The notes under the pieces: model-generated
What the model saw: the letters and a program-made list of their open reading frames with translations, nothing else
What the model was told of the DNA's origin: nothing
Database searches by the model: none
Assembly: GCA_002418985.1 (NCBI GenBank)
Contig: DIFE01000042.1
Span: 24,029 to 76,708, forward strand
Direction of reading: 5' to 3'
Source of the DNA: Deltaproteobacteria bacterium UBA5756
GTDB taxonomy: Bacteria; Desulfobacterota; Syntrophorhabdia; Syntrophorhabdales; Syntrophorhabdaceae
Length of the DNA stretch: 52,680 bases
Position numbers and translations under genes: made by a program
Shown here: positions 41,026 to 50,152 of the stretch, piece after piece
Position numbering within the stretch: position 1 is the stretch's first letter
How the letters are laid out: each line of letters begins with the position of its first letter

Positions 41026-42267
41026 TTACAGAAATCTTTTCTTCAATTCCTTTACCAGCGCGATGTTTTCCACGTGGCCTGTTTGGCGGGCGGTGATTTT
41101 GCCTATGATGGGGCGGTTCAGCAGGTAGACGTCACCGATGAGGTCCAGCACCTTGTGGCGAACAAACTCGTCCTCGAAGCGCAGTTTCGTGTTGAGTACG
41201 CCATCTTCGCTGAGGATAATGAAGTTGTTGATACGCCCTCCGGTTCCGAGCCCCATCTTAGCAAGTTGTTCAAAGTCCTTGAGGAACCCGAACGTCCTCG
41301 CAGGGGCTATATCGGAGACATAGTCTTTCAGGCTGCCCCGGAAGAGATACTGCTGGGTTCCGATCGGTTTTTGTTGTTCCAGCAGGTAGTCGATCTCAAA
41401 GCCATCACAGGGCTCAACGGCGAGGTACTTTCCGTTGTTCAGATTTCCCAGTTCCACCCTTTCCGTGATGACAAGCGGCTCTATCCCGTCGGCCTGTTCC
41501 ACCGTACCTGCCTCGTCGATCTTCTTGCAGATCTCTATGGCGGAGCCGTCGAATATGGGTATCTCTTCGCTTACCTTGACCAGGAGATTGGTGATTCCGT
41601 ACATATGGCAGGCGGAAAGGAGATGTTCGATTGTGCGGACGACGCTGTTTCTGCCCTTCACCGACGATGCATATCCCACGGAAAAGACGTAATCGATATA
41701 CGCCGGTATCCGTTCGCCGTCGGGGATTGTTTCGAAGATAATGCCTGTGTTTTCCGGCATGGGCAGGAGGATCATGCCCGTCTTCACGCCTGAATGAAGA
41801 CCCACACCGTATACGACGGTGCTCTTTCCGATCGTTTTCTGCTTTGTTCTCGTTAGTCCCGGTGACACTTCCAGCCTGAAATGGGCCACGTCCGGATCGT
41901 GCTTTGCCCCCGCGCCGATGCTGCGGGAGACGACCTCGAGAACCTTGTCGATGGAAAGGGGCTTTTCCAGAAAATCGTATGCACCCATCTTTACGGCCTC
42001 GACTGCCGTAGAGATCGTGCCGTGTCCCGATATGACGACGACCTTCGCGTCATCCTTGCGTGTCCGTATCTCCTTGAGAACCTGTATCCCGTCGAGTTCG
42101 GGCATCCAAACATCAAGGAGGACGACATCCGGCTCCTCACTCTCGAAGATCGCGAGGCCTTGCTTTCCGTCGGAGGCTTTCAGTACGCAAAAACCTTCGT
42201 CTTCAAGGATCACCGACAGGGAATCGATGATGTTCTTTTCGTCATCTATGATGAGAACCTTATTCAT
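41026..42267 (-). CDS. lpxC: Response-regulator receiver domain fused to LpxC deacetylase
   Basis: ATG 42267 gives a 413-residue protein. Residues 1-120 are an NtrC-type receiver (IIDDEKN, phospho-acceptor Asp52 in LLDVWMP, VISGHG, Lys102 in FLEKPL). From about 140 it is complete LpxC, which deacetylates UDP-3-O-acyl-GlcNAc, the committed step of lipid A synthesis. The LpxC part keeps GLHSG (158-160), Glu214-His215 in IEHLLSA, FDGSA (239-243), ARTFGF, zinc ligands His371 and Asp375 in RHKVLDLIGD, and His398 in GH. Ordinary LpxC is about 305 residues and has no receiver. No cognate kinase is adjacent. The frame stays open to 42417, but upstream residues do not look coding. No clear ribosome site. 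Confidence 0.95.
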   Translation of the reverse strand: MNKVLIIDDEKNIIDSLSVILEDEGFCVLKASDGKQGLAIFESEEPDVVLLDVWMPELDGIQVLKEIRTRKDDAKVVVISGHGTISTAVEAVKMGAYDFLEKPLSIDKVLEVVSRSIGAGAKHDPDVAHFRLEVSPGLTRTKQKTIGKSTVVYGVGLHSGVKTGMILLPMPENTGIIFETIPDGERIPAYIDYVFSVGYASSVKGRNSVVRTIEHLLSACHMYGITNLLVKVSEEIPIFDGSAIEICKKIDEAGTVEQADGIEPLVITERVELGNLNNGKYLAVEPCDGFEIDYLLEQQKPIGTQQYLFRGSLKDYVSDIAPARTFGFLKDFEQLAKMGLGTGGRINNFIILSEDGVLNTKLRFEDEFVRHKVLDLIGDVYLLNRPIIGKITARQTGHVENIALVKELKKRFL

Positions 42268-42331
42268 GACGCAATATTCTATACGAAATGCCCGCTGATT
42301 ACAAATACTTATGGACTGAAAATGTCGTCGT

Positions 42332-42862
42332 TCACGGACAGGCGACTTTCGCCAGTTTGTCGATGATGGTGCCTTCGGGGATGTCTTCCCAGTCTTTTTG
42401 GCTCCCTGCCTTCCCATAATCGAGCGTCTTGCCGTCCCCGGATACCTCGAAGACCTTCATGATGGTGTACCGTTTAGGCTGCATCGCACATTTGAGATCG
42501 TAGAGTATATACCGGTATGCGAGTGTTTCCATTCCCGTCAGGAACATGCCGTTCCTGCGGCGTTTTTCTATGTAATTGTCCCGGCCTTCCCTGGTGTATG
42601 TCAGCCTGTCCCAGACACCGACGATCTCACCATCGCCGTCAGCTTTCTTTTCCACAACGCAGTGATGTTCGCCTTCCGCATCGATTGACAGGCCCTGCCA
42701 ACCGCTTTTCTGTTCCATTCTGGGGAGGGTTCCCTCAACGGAGGCAGTGAGGGTCCTGCGTTGCTGGAAGTGAATGGTGATGACGGCGATGACGATGACG
42801 GCTATTCCTATGACTACCCCCATGATCAGCACTGTCTTGAACGATAGCGTCTTCTTCGGCAA
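42332..42862 (-). CDS. Small membrane-anchored protein with surface-adhesin-E-like domain
   Basis: The chosen TTG start at 42862 has AAGGAAGG four bases upstream and gives a 176-residue protein. It has one membrane segment near its N-terminus (VLIMGVVIGIAVIVIAVITIHF) followed by a periplasmic domain with paired cysteines and the pattern WDRLTY...YRYILYDLKCAMQPKRY, which resembles the 'surface-adhesin protein E' family. That family call is tentative. An ATG at 42928 without a ribosome site is the alternative start. It is upstream of and co-directional with receiver-LpxC, 64 bases away. Confidence 0.65.
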   Translation of the reverse strand: MPKKTLSFKTVLIMGVVIGIAVIVIAVITIHFQQRRTLTASVEGTLPRMEQKSGWQGLSIDAEGEHHCVVEKKADGDGEIVGVWDRLTYTREGRDNYIEKRRRNGMFLTGMETLAYRYILYDLKCAMQPKRYTIMKVFEVSGDGKTLDYGKAGSQKDWEDIPEGTIIDKLAKVACP

Positions 42863-43029
42863 ATGGCCTTCCTTTCTGAGAACAGGGTGAACCGGTTCTC
42901 CGTGGCAATTTTTTCCAAACGATACCATCGAATAAGGGTCTTTGCAATAGTGGCGGCGAAAATTCTTACCTCTTTTGCAAATTACCGTTTTATGATATAT
43001 ATAACCTGTAAAACAGGAGAAAGAGAGGA

Positions 43030-44034
43030 TTGTTGGACGAGAAGACCGATGAAGGATTGCTGAGGCTGTCCTTCGATGATATAAACGTGGCACGAAGCCT
43101 CTTCGGGCCACGGGAAGAAAATATCAAGTATCTCAAAAAATACTTCAATATCAAGGCAAGCATCCGGGGTAATCACCTGACCCTTATCGGAGGCAAGAAA
43201 GATATTGAAGATACGGGTAAGGTCATAAACGAACTCCATGGTATTGTGAAAAAAGGCTTTCCCGTGAATGTGTCGGATATCGACCACGCGGTGCGGTTTG
43301 TCGTAAATGCCCATGAAGCCGCCGGGGACGTCGAGAAAGACCAGATATACATCGCCGGCTCAAAGAAGCTTATCACGCCCAAGAGCACCAACCAGAAACA
43401 GTACGTCCATGCGATGAAGAAGTACGACGTGGTCATCGGCATCGGCCCCGCGGGGACAGGCAAGACATATCTGGCAATGGCAATGGCGCTGGCGGCTTAC
43501 TACAGGCGCGAGGTATCGCGGATCATCCTGACCCGTCCCGCCATCGAGGCGGGGGAAAAGCTGGGGTACCTGCCGGGCACGATGTACGAGAAGGTCAATC
43601 CTTACCTGAGGCCTCTCTATGACGCCCTGTACGACATGGTCGATATGGACAGGGCCACACGGCTCATCGAGCGAGGCATTATAGAGATCGCGCCCCTGGC
43701 GTTCATGCGCGGCAGAACGCTCAACGACGCCTTCATCATTCTCGACGAGGCACAGAACACCGCGTCGGAACAGATGAAGATGTTCCTGACCCGGCTGGGA
43801 TTTTCATCGAAGACCGTCATTACCGGTGACATTACCCAGATCGACCTTGCTGACAAAAAGACAAGCGGTCTTGTCGAGGTCAGAGGTATTCTGAAAGATG
43901 TCAAGGGCATCAAGTTTGTCTATTTTACCGAAAAGGATGTCGTGCGCCATCCCTTGGTGCAGAAGATAATCAGGGCCTACGAGGCACGACGCGTGGAATT
44001 GGAGGAATCCAGAAATGCAGAACGGAAAGGATAA
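43030..44034 (+). CDS. PhoH-like ATPase
   Basis: The 334-residue protein has an N-terminal KH-like region (to about 100), Walker A GPAGTGKTYLA, TRPAIEAGEKLGYLPG, Walker B FIILDEAQNT and TGDITQIDL, as in PhoH and YbeZ-type proteins. It probably works with the endoribonuclease YbeY, whose gene is two steps downstream, in rRNA processing. It begins with TTG 43030 after a GAGAGG ribosome site and overlaps the next gene by 20 bases. Confidence 0.95.
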   Translation: MLDEKTDEGLLRLSFDDINVARSLFGPREENIKYLKKYFNIKASIRGNHLTLIGGKKDIEDTGKVINELHGIVKKGFPVNVSDIDHAVRFVVNAHEAAGDVEKDQIYIAGSKKLITPKSTNQKQYVHAMKKYDVVIGIGPAGTGKTYLAMAMALAAYYRREVSRIILTRPAIEAGEKLGYLPGTMYEKVNPYLRPLYDALYDMVDMDRATRLIERGIIEIAPLAFMRGRTLNDAFIILDEAQNTASEQMKMFLTRLGFSSKTVITGDITQIDLADKKTSGLVEVRGILKDVKGIKFVYFTEKDVVRHPLVQKIIRAYEARRVELEESRNAERKG

Positions 44035-45715
44035 ACCTCCCTCGTACCTCAACTACGGTAAGCTGCTTATTCTCTTCTGCCTTGCCGTGGCCCTCGCCCT
44101 CGTAGTCAGCACGAAGAACCCGTTTTTCATCGTGGAATATCAGCCCGGTGATATTGCCCGGGAAAGCCTGCGGGCGCCCGTCGACTTTTCCGTCCCCGGG
44201 ACCGATGTCACAGTGAAGAAGGGGGAAATAATCGTACGGGAAGGCGAGCGGGTCAGTGCGGACCATCTTCGGAAGATCGTCGCGTTCAACTCGCTGGACA
44301 GGCGTGAAGTCTTTGCGATCAAGAGATTTATCGCCGTCTTCATCCTTCTTTTTCTTCTTATCGCCATCCTCTATGAATACTCCGAAAAGAACATAAAGAA
44401 GTTCTATCTGTCGAAGAAAGACCTTCTTTTCTGCTCCATCTTCACCGTTTTCTGCGTGCTTCTGGTGAAGTCTTTTTACCTGATCTTTGAAAGCTATGCC
44501 CAGAGCCGCCTTGAAGACCTTTTTTATATCATCCCTGTTTTCGTTTTTGCCATGGTAGTGAGAATCGTACTTTTTTCGGAGATAGCCATCATCTTCTCCC
44601 TTGTGTACGCGGCCACGCTGGCTTTCTCCTTCGATAACAGCCTCCGTATTTTTCTTTATACCTTTACCGGATCGATACTGGGCGCCTTCTTTTCAGGTAA
44701 GTGCGAGAACCGCAATACCATCCTGAAGGCAGGCCTGTACACTGCGTTCCTGATGTGTCTTTTCATGCTTGCCAATGATCTCTTCACCGCCCGCTCGTCG
44801 GGAAGCGTTCCTCTCAGGATCGCTTTTGTGCTCGTAAATGGAGTTGCCGGCAGTTTCATAGTCCTCGGGCTTCTGCCGGTAATTGAAAGCGTTTTTGATT
44901 ATACGACGGACATAAAGCTGCTGGAACTCGCCAATCTGGAACATCCCCTGCTGGGCGACATGATGCTCAACGCTCCGGGGACATACCACCACAGCATTGT
45001 CGTGGGCAATCTGTCGAAGGCGGCCGCCGAGAGCATCGGCGCCCATCCCCTTCTGACACGGGTTGCCGCATACTACCATGATATAGGCAAGCTGAAGATG
45101 CCCCATTATTACATCGAAAACCGGACCGGTTCCGAAGACGCCCATGAAGGCATCACCCCGAACATGAGCGCCCTCATTATCATGTCTCACGTGAAGGAGG
45201 GAGTGGAACTCGCGAAAGACTACAAGCTCGGGCGCAGGCTGACAGGTATCATCCAGGAGCACCACGGGACATCTCTTGTAAGTTTTTTTTACAGCAAAGC
45301 CAAGGGACAGGAAGATCCGTCGCTCCATGTGATCGAGGAACAGGATTTCAGGTACCCGGGACCGAAACCACAGACCAAGGAGGCCGGCATCATCATGCTT
45401 GCCGATGCCGTGGAAGCCGCCTCCCGTGTGCTTGACGACCCCACGCCCAAGAGAATAGAGAACCATGTGCAGCATATCATCGAGAGCATATTTCTCGACG
45501 GCCAACTCGACGAATGCGAGCTGACGCTGAAAGACCTGTACGCGATCCAGAGGAGCTTCATCGCGATCCTCATCGGCATATTTCACCACCGTATCGAATA
45601 CCCCGAAAGGACACAAAATGGCGGTACTGATAAAAAATTCCCAAAGACTGATGAAGCTCAATCGAAGCGTGATCGCCAGGGTGACAGGGGAATTACTGGC
45701 CTCTTTAAAGCTTGA
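44015..45715 (+). CDS. PgpH-like 7TM-HD phosphodiesterase
   Basis: The 566-residue protein has an N-terminal membrane segment (about 15-32), an extracytoplasmic 7TMR-HDED part, seven membrane segments (about 100-290) and a C-terminal HD domain with TYHHSIVVGNL, AAYYHDIGK (about 352-360), IIMSHVKEG and IQEHHGT. PgpH proteins degrade c-di-AMP in Firmicutes; the same architecture lies beside ybeY and phoH in many bacteria. The last 33 codons overlap ybeY in another frame, giving an unlike-family tail (after EYPERTQ). Confidence 0.93.
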   Translation: MQNGKDKPPSYLNYGKLLILFCLAVALALVVSTKNPFFIVEYQPGDIARESLRAPVDFSVPGTDVTVKKGEIIVREGERVSADHLRKIVAFNSLDRREVFAIKRFIAVFILLFLLIAILYEYSEKNIKKFYLSKKDLLFCSIFTVFCVLLVKSFYLIFESYAQSRLEDLFYIIPVFVFAMVVRIVLFSEIAIIFSLVYAATLAFSFDNSLRIFLYTFTGSILGAFFSGKCENRNTILKAGLYTAFLMCLFMLANDLFTARSSGSVPLRIAFVLVNGVAGSFIVLGLLPVIESVFDYTTDIKLLELANLEHPLLGDMMLNAPGTYHHSIVVGNLSKAAAESIGAHPLLTRVAAYYHDIGKLKMPHYYIENRTGSEDAHEGITPNMSALIIMSHVKEGVELAKDYKLGRRLTGIIQEHHGTSLVSFFYSKAKGQEDPSLHVIEEQDFRYPGPKPQTKEAGIIMLADAVEAASRVLDDPTPKRIENHVQHIIESIFLDGQLDECELTLKDLYAIQRSFIAILIGIFHHRIEYPERTQNGGTDKKFPKTDEAQSKRDRQGDRGITGLFKA

Positions 45716-46070
45716 CGACAGAGACCTGAGCATTCTCTTCGTGGACGACAGGAAGATCGCTGTCATGAACAGGGACTTTTTTGGAAAAGACCGTCCCACA
45801 AACGTGATCTCCTTTTCCTATCTTGACGGAATGCCCGGCGAGGCGGTCGGGGACATCATCATCTCCGTGGAGCGGGCCGACGATGAGGCACGCGAGGCGG
45901 ACATACCCTTCTACGAGAGACTTTTTGGACTTATAGTTCATGGTCTTGTCCACATCGTGGGCTACGACCACTTAAAGGGAGCGTCCGAGGCGAGGAAGAT
46001 GCGTTACCGGGAAAAGAAACTCATGGGACTTGTTCTCGAGCACCCTGTTTTCCGGGCGCTTATCGAATAA
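45618..46070 (+). CDS. ybeY: YbeY endoribonuclease (rRNA maturation factor)
   Basis: The 150-residue metalloenzyme takes part in 16S rRNA 3'-end maturation and 70S quality control. Its zinc motif is His108-x3-His112-x5-His118 in HGLVHIVGYDH, and TNVISFSY and GDIIIS are conserved. AAAGGA precedes the ATG. It starts 98 bases before the pgpH-like stop. It lies in a phoH-pgpH-ybeY-lnt cluster like that of many proteobacteria. Confidence 0.96.
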   Translation: MAVLIKNSQRLMKLNRSVIARVTGELLASLKLDDRDLSILFVDDRKIAVMNRDFFGKDRPTNVISFSYLDGMPGEAVGDIIISVERADDEAREADIPFYERLFGLIVHGLVHIVGYDHLKGASEARKMRYREKKLMGLVLEHPVFRALIE

Positions 46071-46081
46071 GCAGCACTGAT

Positions 46082-47647
46082 GTGCAATACGAAGGATGTG
46101 AAAGGTTCTTGAAAGCTGTCGCTGACAGGAGAAACCGTCTCTCATGGCTTGCCTCACGGTACGGGTATGCCTTTGCATCGGGAGTGATGCTTATCCTGAT
46201 ACAGCCGCCGGTGTCCCTCTATCCCCTTGCTTTTATCGCCCTCGTACCCCTCATGCGCTCCATCGACAGGGACGACCTTCGGTTATCTTTCCGGCAGGGG
46301 TTTTTAACAGGGGTGGTCGCCTGGCTCGGACTCATCTATTGGGTGGTTGTGGCCATGAACCAATACGGGGGCATCAACGTCCCTGTCAGCATAGTGATCC
46401 TCCTTCTCTTCGTTCTTTATCTTTCCCTTTACACGGGGATCTTTACACTTTGCTGCGCCGTCCTGGAAAAAAGGACCGGAGTCCCTTCCTATCTGCTTGC
46501 TCCCCCCATATGGGTCCTGCTGGAGTATGCCAGGGGCGCGGTGATGACCGGTTTTCCCTGGTCGTTCCTCGCTCATTCGCAGTATGGTTTTCTCCCCTTC
46601 ATACAGGCGGCCTCTGTCACGGGGACGTTCTTCATCTCCTTCCTGATCGTGGCCGTAAACGGCATCATTTGTGCCGTATGGGTCCGCAGAAGGGTATCCG
46701 CGACATGGACCGGTGTTGTCCTTGTCCTCATTATCTCGACCCTGGTTTTTGGCTTTGTGAGGGTTCAGCACAGGGATGCAGAACCACGCAAAGTCGCGAT
46801 AGTCCAGGGAAATATTGGACAGGACGTCAAATGGGACGAATCCTTCAAGATGATGACGGTAAGCAAATACTACCGGTTGACCTTCGGCCTCGCGCAAGGC
46901 GCCGACCTCATTGTCTGGCCGGAAACGGCAATGCCCTTCATCATCGAACGGGAGCTCCCTGCCTACAAGTATGTGAAGGCGGTACCCGTCATGCTTCACT
47001 CCCGGCTTCTCTTCGGGACGGTGGGGCTCGGAGGCAACGGAAGTCTTCTCAACACCGTGTATTATATAGATGAGAAAGGCGGGACTGCCGGGGTATACAA
47101 CAAGGTACACCTTGTCCCCTTCGGGGAATATACCCCCATAGTCTCCTACTTTCCCTTTCTTGCAAAGATCACCGCTATAGGCGCGGATTTCATGCCCGGT
47201 GAAGGACATGCGCCAATTTTGACTGATGCGGGCAGGATCGGCGTACTTATCTGTTTTGAGGGCATATTCCCCTATATCACGAACGAGACCGTCAGAAGGG
47301 GCGCACAGGTCCTTGTAAATCTGACGAACGACGCCTGGTACAACAGGACATCGGCGCCGTTTCAGCATTTCGCCTTCTATGTGTTTCGCGCCATCGAGAC
47401 CGACAGGTACCTTCTGAGGGCCGCCAACACCGGTATAAGCTCCGTCATCGATCCCAGGGGCCGCATCAGGGGCAAAACCCCGATCTTCACCGAAGAGGTC
47501 CTGAGGGGCAGCTACGCCCTCAAGGATACGATGACGTTCTACGTGCGATACGGGGACTACTTCATCCTTGTATGTCTTGCTTTTCTGGCCGGTATGGTTA
47601 TCGCAGGGATGTGCGGGAAGAGAAAGGGGCACAAAGAGAAAGGGTAA
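46082..47647 (+). CDS. lnt: Apolipoprotein N-acyltransferase
   Basis: The 521-residue inner-membrane enzyme adds the third acyl chain to lipoproteins. It has six to eight membrane segments in the first 220 residues, then a nitrilase domain with catalytic Glu (about 280, WPETAMP), Lys (about 341, YNKVHLVPFGEY) and Cys (about 390, ICFEGIFP), and a C-terminal helix. It begins with GTG 46082, 11 bases after ybeY. Mature lipoproteins are then sorted by Lol, whose carrier LolA is encoded 5 kb away. Confidence 0.96.
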   Translation: MQYEGCERFLKAVADRRNRLSWLASRYGYAFASGVMLILIQPPVSLYPLAFIALVPLMRSIDRDDLRLSFRQGFLTGVVAWLGLIYWVVVAMNQYGGINVPVSIVILLLFVLYLSLYTGIFTLCCAVLEKRTGVPSYLLAPPIWVLLEYARGAVMTGFPWSFLAHSQYGFLPFIQAASVTGTFFISFLIVAVNGIICAVWVRRRVSATWTGVVLVLIISTLVFGFVRVQHRDAEPRKVAIVQGNIGQDVKWDESFKMMTVSKYYRLTFGLAQGADLIVWPETAMPFIIERELPAYKYVKAVPVMLHSRLLFGTVGLGGNGSLLNTVYYIDEKGGTAGVYNKVHLVPFGEYTPIVSYFPFLAKITAIGADFMPGEGHAPILTDAGRIGVLICFEGIFPYITNETVRRGAQVLVNLTNDAWYNRTSAPFQHFAFYVFRAIETDRYLLRAANTGISSVIDPRGRIRGKTPIFTEEVLRGSYALKDTMTFYVRYGDYFILVCLAFLAGMVIAGMCGKRKGHKEKG

Positions 47648-47682
47648 CACTCTTGCGTGCTTTCCTTGGTCCCCGTCTCCCT

Positions 47683-48363
47683 TTATCTTTCTTCTATCTC
47701 CGCGAGGTATTCCAGGATGTTGCGGGCGGCGCTCTGTTCCGCTTCCTTTTTGCTTTTTCCCGTTCCCCGCGCCTTGTGGTCCTTTCCTATAAACACGATG
47801 ACGGCAAATCCGTCCTTTGTCCTGCGGGGGAACTTGTACCTGGGCAGGACTCCCCATTTCTTCTGAGAGAGTTCCTGCAGGATATTCTTGGGATTTTTTT
47901 CGGTAAGCTTTTCTTCGGTAAAATAGGACGAGAAGAGTTTTCTGATCACCTTTGCGGTATTTCGGATCCCACTGTCGAGATAGAGCGCGCCGATCAAGGC
48001 TTCGACCATATTTGACAGTACCTTCGACTCCTCGGGTACGACGCCGTCCCCGTTGCCGTAGCTCATATGCTGGTCGAGGTTGATCTCCTTTGCTATCGCG
48101 GTCAGGGTTTCGCGCTTCACGAGGCTCGATCGGGCGTTGCTGAGAAAGCCTTCGTCCCTGCCGCGGAAACGCTTGTAGAGGATGATGCTGATGACGGTAT
48201 TGAGGATTGCGTCACCAAGGAACTCCAGCTTTTCGTTGTCCGAGCGGCGGGCATCCCTTTTCTCATTGAAACAGGAGCTGTGCGTCACCGCCTGATTGTA
48301 CAGTTCCCTGTTCTTGAATACATAGCCGATGGTTTCTTCGAGGGTGGGCTTCCTGTGAGACAC
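47683..48363 (-). CDS. rnc: Ribonuclease III
   Basis: The 226-residue double-strand RNA endonuclease has the signature NEKLEFLGDAIL, the second acidic cluster VLSNMVEALIGALYLDSG, and a C-terminal double-stranded RNA-binding domain (PKNILQELSQKKWG... GKSKKEAEQSAARNIL). It processes rRNA precursors and other RNA hairpins. It starts with GTG at 48363 and is convergent with lnt. Confidence 0.97.
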   Translation of the reverse strand: MSHRKPTLEETIGYVFKNRELYNQAVTHSSCFNEKRDARRSDNEKLEFLGDAILNTVISIILYKRFRGRDEGFLSNARSSLVKRETLTAIAKEINLDQHMSYGNGDGVVPEESKVLSNMVEALIGALYLDSGIRNTAKVIRKLFSSYFTEEKLTEKNPKNILQELSQKKWGVLPRYKFPRRTKDGFAVIVFIGKDHKARGTGKSKKEAEQSAARNILEYLAEIEER

Positions 48364-48404
48364 GTTCTAAGGCACCGATTCTCTTCCGAACGAAGGTTTA
48401 TAAA

Positions 48405-48433
48405 GGAAGAACCGGGATGTGCCCGGTCCTTCC
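48405..48433 (-). terminator. Hairpin terminator downstream of the acyl-CoA synthetase
   Basis: On the minus strand GGAAGGACCGGG and CCCGGTTCTTCC pair with one mismatch around the loop CACAT, followed by TTTAT. It lies between the synthetase and rnc. Confidence 0.6.
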
Positions 48434-48447
48434 GTACCTTACGTTCC

Positions 48448-50031
48448 TTATTTGATCTTGAATGCCTCTTCCATGCCGGAGTACTGCTTTCTTAGCTTTG
48501 GTTTCTCAATTTTGCCCGTGGGGTTGCGCGGGACAGCGCCGAAGAATACCTTTCTCGGTCTTTTGTACCGTGGAAGCGGTTCACAGAACTTGATCACTTC
48601 TTCCTCGGTCATGGTCTCGCCGGGTTTGAGCTCGACAACAACGGTGACGATCTCGCCCAGGCGGTCATCGGGAATACCGATGGCAGCGGCGTCTTTGATC
48701 TTGGGGTTCGTATAGAGGAAATCTTCAACTTCGACGGGGAAGACATTCTCGCCGCCGGTGATGATGATGTCCTTCTTCCTGTCGACGAGCCAGATGAAAC
48801 CATCTTCGTCCACCCGGGCCATGTCGCCGGTGAAAAGCCACCCGTCGATGAGGGTTTTTTTCGTTGCTTCGGGGTTCTTGTAATATTCACGCATGACACC
48901 GTTGCCGCGGACAACAAGCTCGCCGGCCTCACCCGCTTTGAGGGTGACGGCGTTCTCATCGACGATCTTGAATTCCCAGTTGAAACCGGGGACGCCGATG
49001 GCGCCGATTTTATGTTCGTTGCCCATTCCGAGGTGCACGCAGCCCGGGCCTGTCGATTCGCTGAGGCCGAAATTGGTGTCATAGTCCATTGTCGGGAAGT
49101 ATTCCTTCCAGTGTTTTATCAGTGCCGGTGGAACGGGCTGGGCACCGATGTGCATGAGACGCCATTGCTCGAGCTTGTAGTTTGAGGGTTTCAGGTCGCC
49201 CTTGTCGAATTTCATAAGGATGTCCTGTGCCCAGGGGACGAGGAGCCACACGATGGTGCCGCCTTCCTCGCTGACCGCCTCGAGGGTCCATTCCGGGGAT
49301 ACGCCCTTCAAGATGACGGCCTTGCTGCCGACGATGAAGCTGCCGAACCAGTGCATCTTGGCGCCGGTATGATAGAGCGGCGGGATAAGGATAAAACAGT
49401 CGTTTTTCGTCTGTTTGTGGTGCGCGTTCTCGGTGACACAGGCGCAGAACATGTTGTTGTGAGTGAGAAGGATCGGTTTCGGCTGGCCCGTTGTACCCGA
49501 AGTAAAGTAGAGCCCGCACTCATCCGTGGGAACGATCGGGATGTTGAGGTTAGCGGTGGATTCGGAAGCCATGATCTTGTCGTAAGACTGCGCCCACGCC
49601 GGGACCTTGTCGCCGACGCAGATGTAGCTCTTCACGGTCGGGAGGTCGCCCTTGATCGCTTCGATCCTGTCCGTGAACTCTTCATCAAAAACGATGATCA
49701 TCGGCTCTGCGACATCACTGCAGTACTTCACATCTTCCGAGGTAAACCGGAAGTTGAGAGGAACCACCCAGGCTCCCGTTCTTACGATGCCGAAATAGGC
49801 AACGAGCCACTTTGTCGAGTTGTTCATGAAATGGACAATTTTATCGCCCTTTTTTGCGCCCATCTTTGCCAGGGCGTTGGAGAACTGGTTCGCCTGATCG
49901 TCAAACTGTTTCCATGTCACTTCGACTCTTTTCTTTTCTGCTGGTGTGCGCTCGACGAGAGCAACGTCATTGGGGTACATGCGCGCGTTGCGTGCCAAGA
50001 TTTCACCGATGTGCGTGAAGACTTCTGCCAT
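48448..50031 (-). CDS. AMP-forming acyl-CoA synthetase (acid-CoA ligase) 1
   Basis: The 527-residue ANL-family enzyme has the P-loop FTSGTTGQPKP, the A4/A5-type TNFGLSESTGPG, A7 WLFTGDMARVDEDGF, A8 hinge DRKKDIIITGGENVFPVEVED and A10 catalytic Lys in NPTGKIEKPKLRK. It makes acyl-CoA from acid, CoA and ATP. The acid is not deducible; fatty and aromatic acids are both possible. AGGAGG lies six bases before the ATG. It is divergent from a paralogue at 50153. Confidence 0.95.
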   Translation of the reverse strand: MAEVFTHIGEILARNARMYPNDVALVERTPAEKKRVEVTWKQFDDQANQFSNALAKMGAKKGDKIVHFMNNSTKWLVAYFGIVRTGAWVVPLNFRFTSEDVKYCSDVAEPMIIVFDEEFTDRIEAIKGDLPTVKSYICVGDKVPAWAQSYDKIMASESTANLNIPIVPTDECGLYFTSGTTGQPKPILLTHNNMFCACVTENAHHKQTKNDCFILIPPLYHTGAKMHWFGSFIVGSKAVILKGVSPEWTLEAVSEEGGTIVWLLVPWAQDILMKFDKGDLKPSNYKLEQWRLMHIGAQPVPPALIKHWKEYFPTMDYDTNFGLSESTGPGCVHLGMGNEHKIGAIGVPGFNWEFKIVDENAVTLKAGEAGELVVRGNGVMREYYKNPEATKKTLIDGWLFTGDMARVDEDGFIWLVDRKKDIIITGGENVFPVEVEDFLYTNPKIKDAAAIGIPDDRLGEIVTVVVELKPGETMTEEEVIKFCEPLPRYKRPRKVFFGAVPRNPTGKIEKPKLRKQYSGMEEAFKIK

Positions 50032-50069
50032 GGCAAGACCTCCTGAAGGTATTTGGTTTTACTTTACTG

Positions 50070-50099
50070 TTGACAAAGAATCCTAAATCTTTTTATCAT
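50070..50099 (+). promoter_or_regulatory. Sigma-70-type promoter of acyl-CoA synthetase 2
   Basis: TTGACA (50070-50075), an 18-bp spacer and TATCAT (50094-50099) lie in the 121-bp divergent region, about 45 bases before the transcript's ribosome site. Confidence 0.55.
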
Positions 50100-50152
50100 G
50101 CTGATGGGATCTAAAGCAATAAAAAAAAAGCGTTTCTACAAGGAGGGTTATT

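Noticed and set aside
46304..47857. Open frame of 517 codons antisense to lnt and the end of rnc
   Set aside because: Crosses two genes; product is charged and unlike any family.
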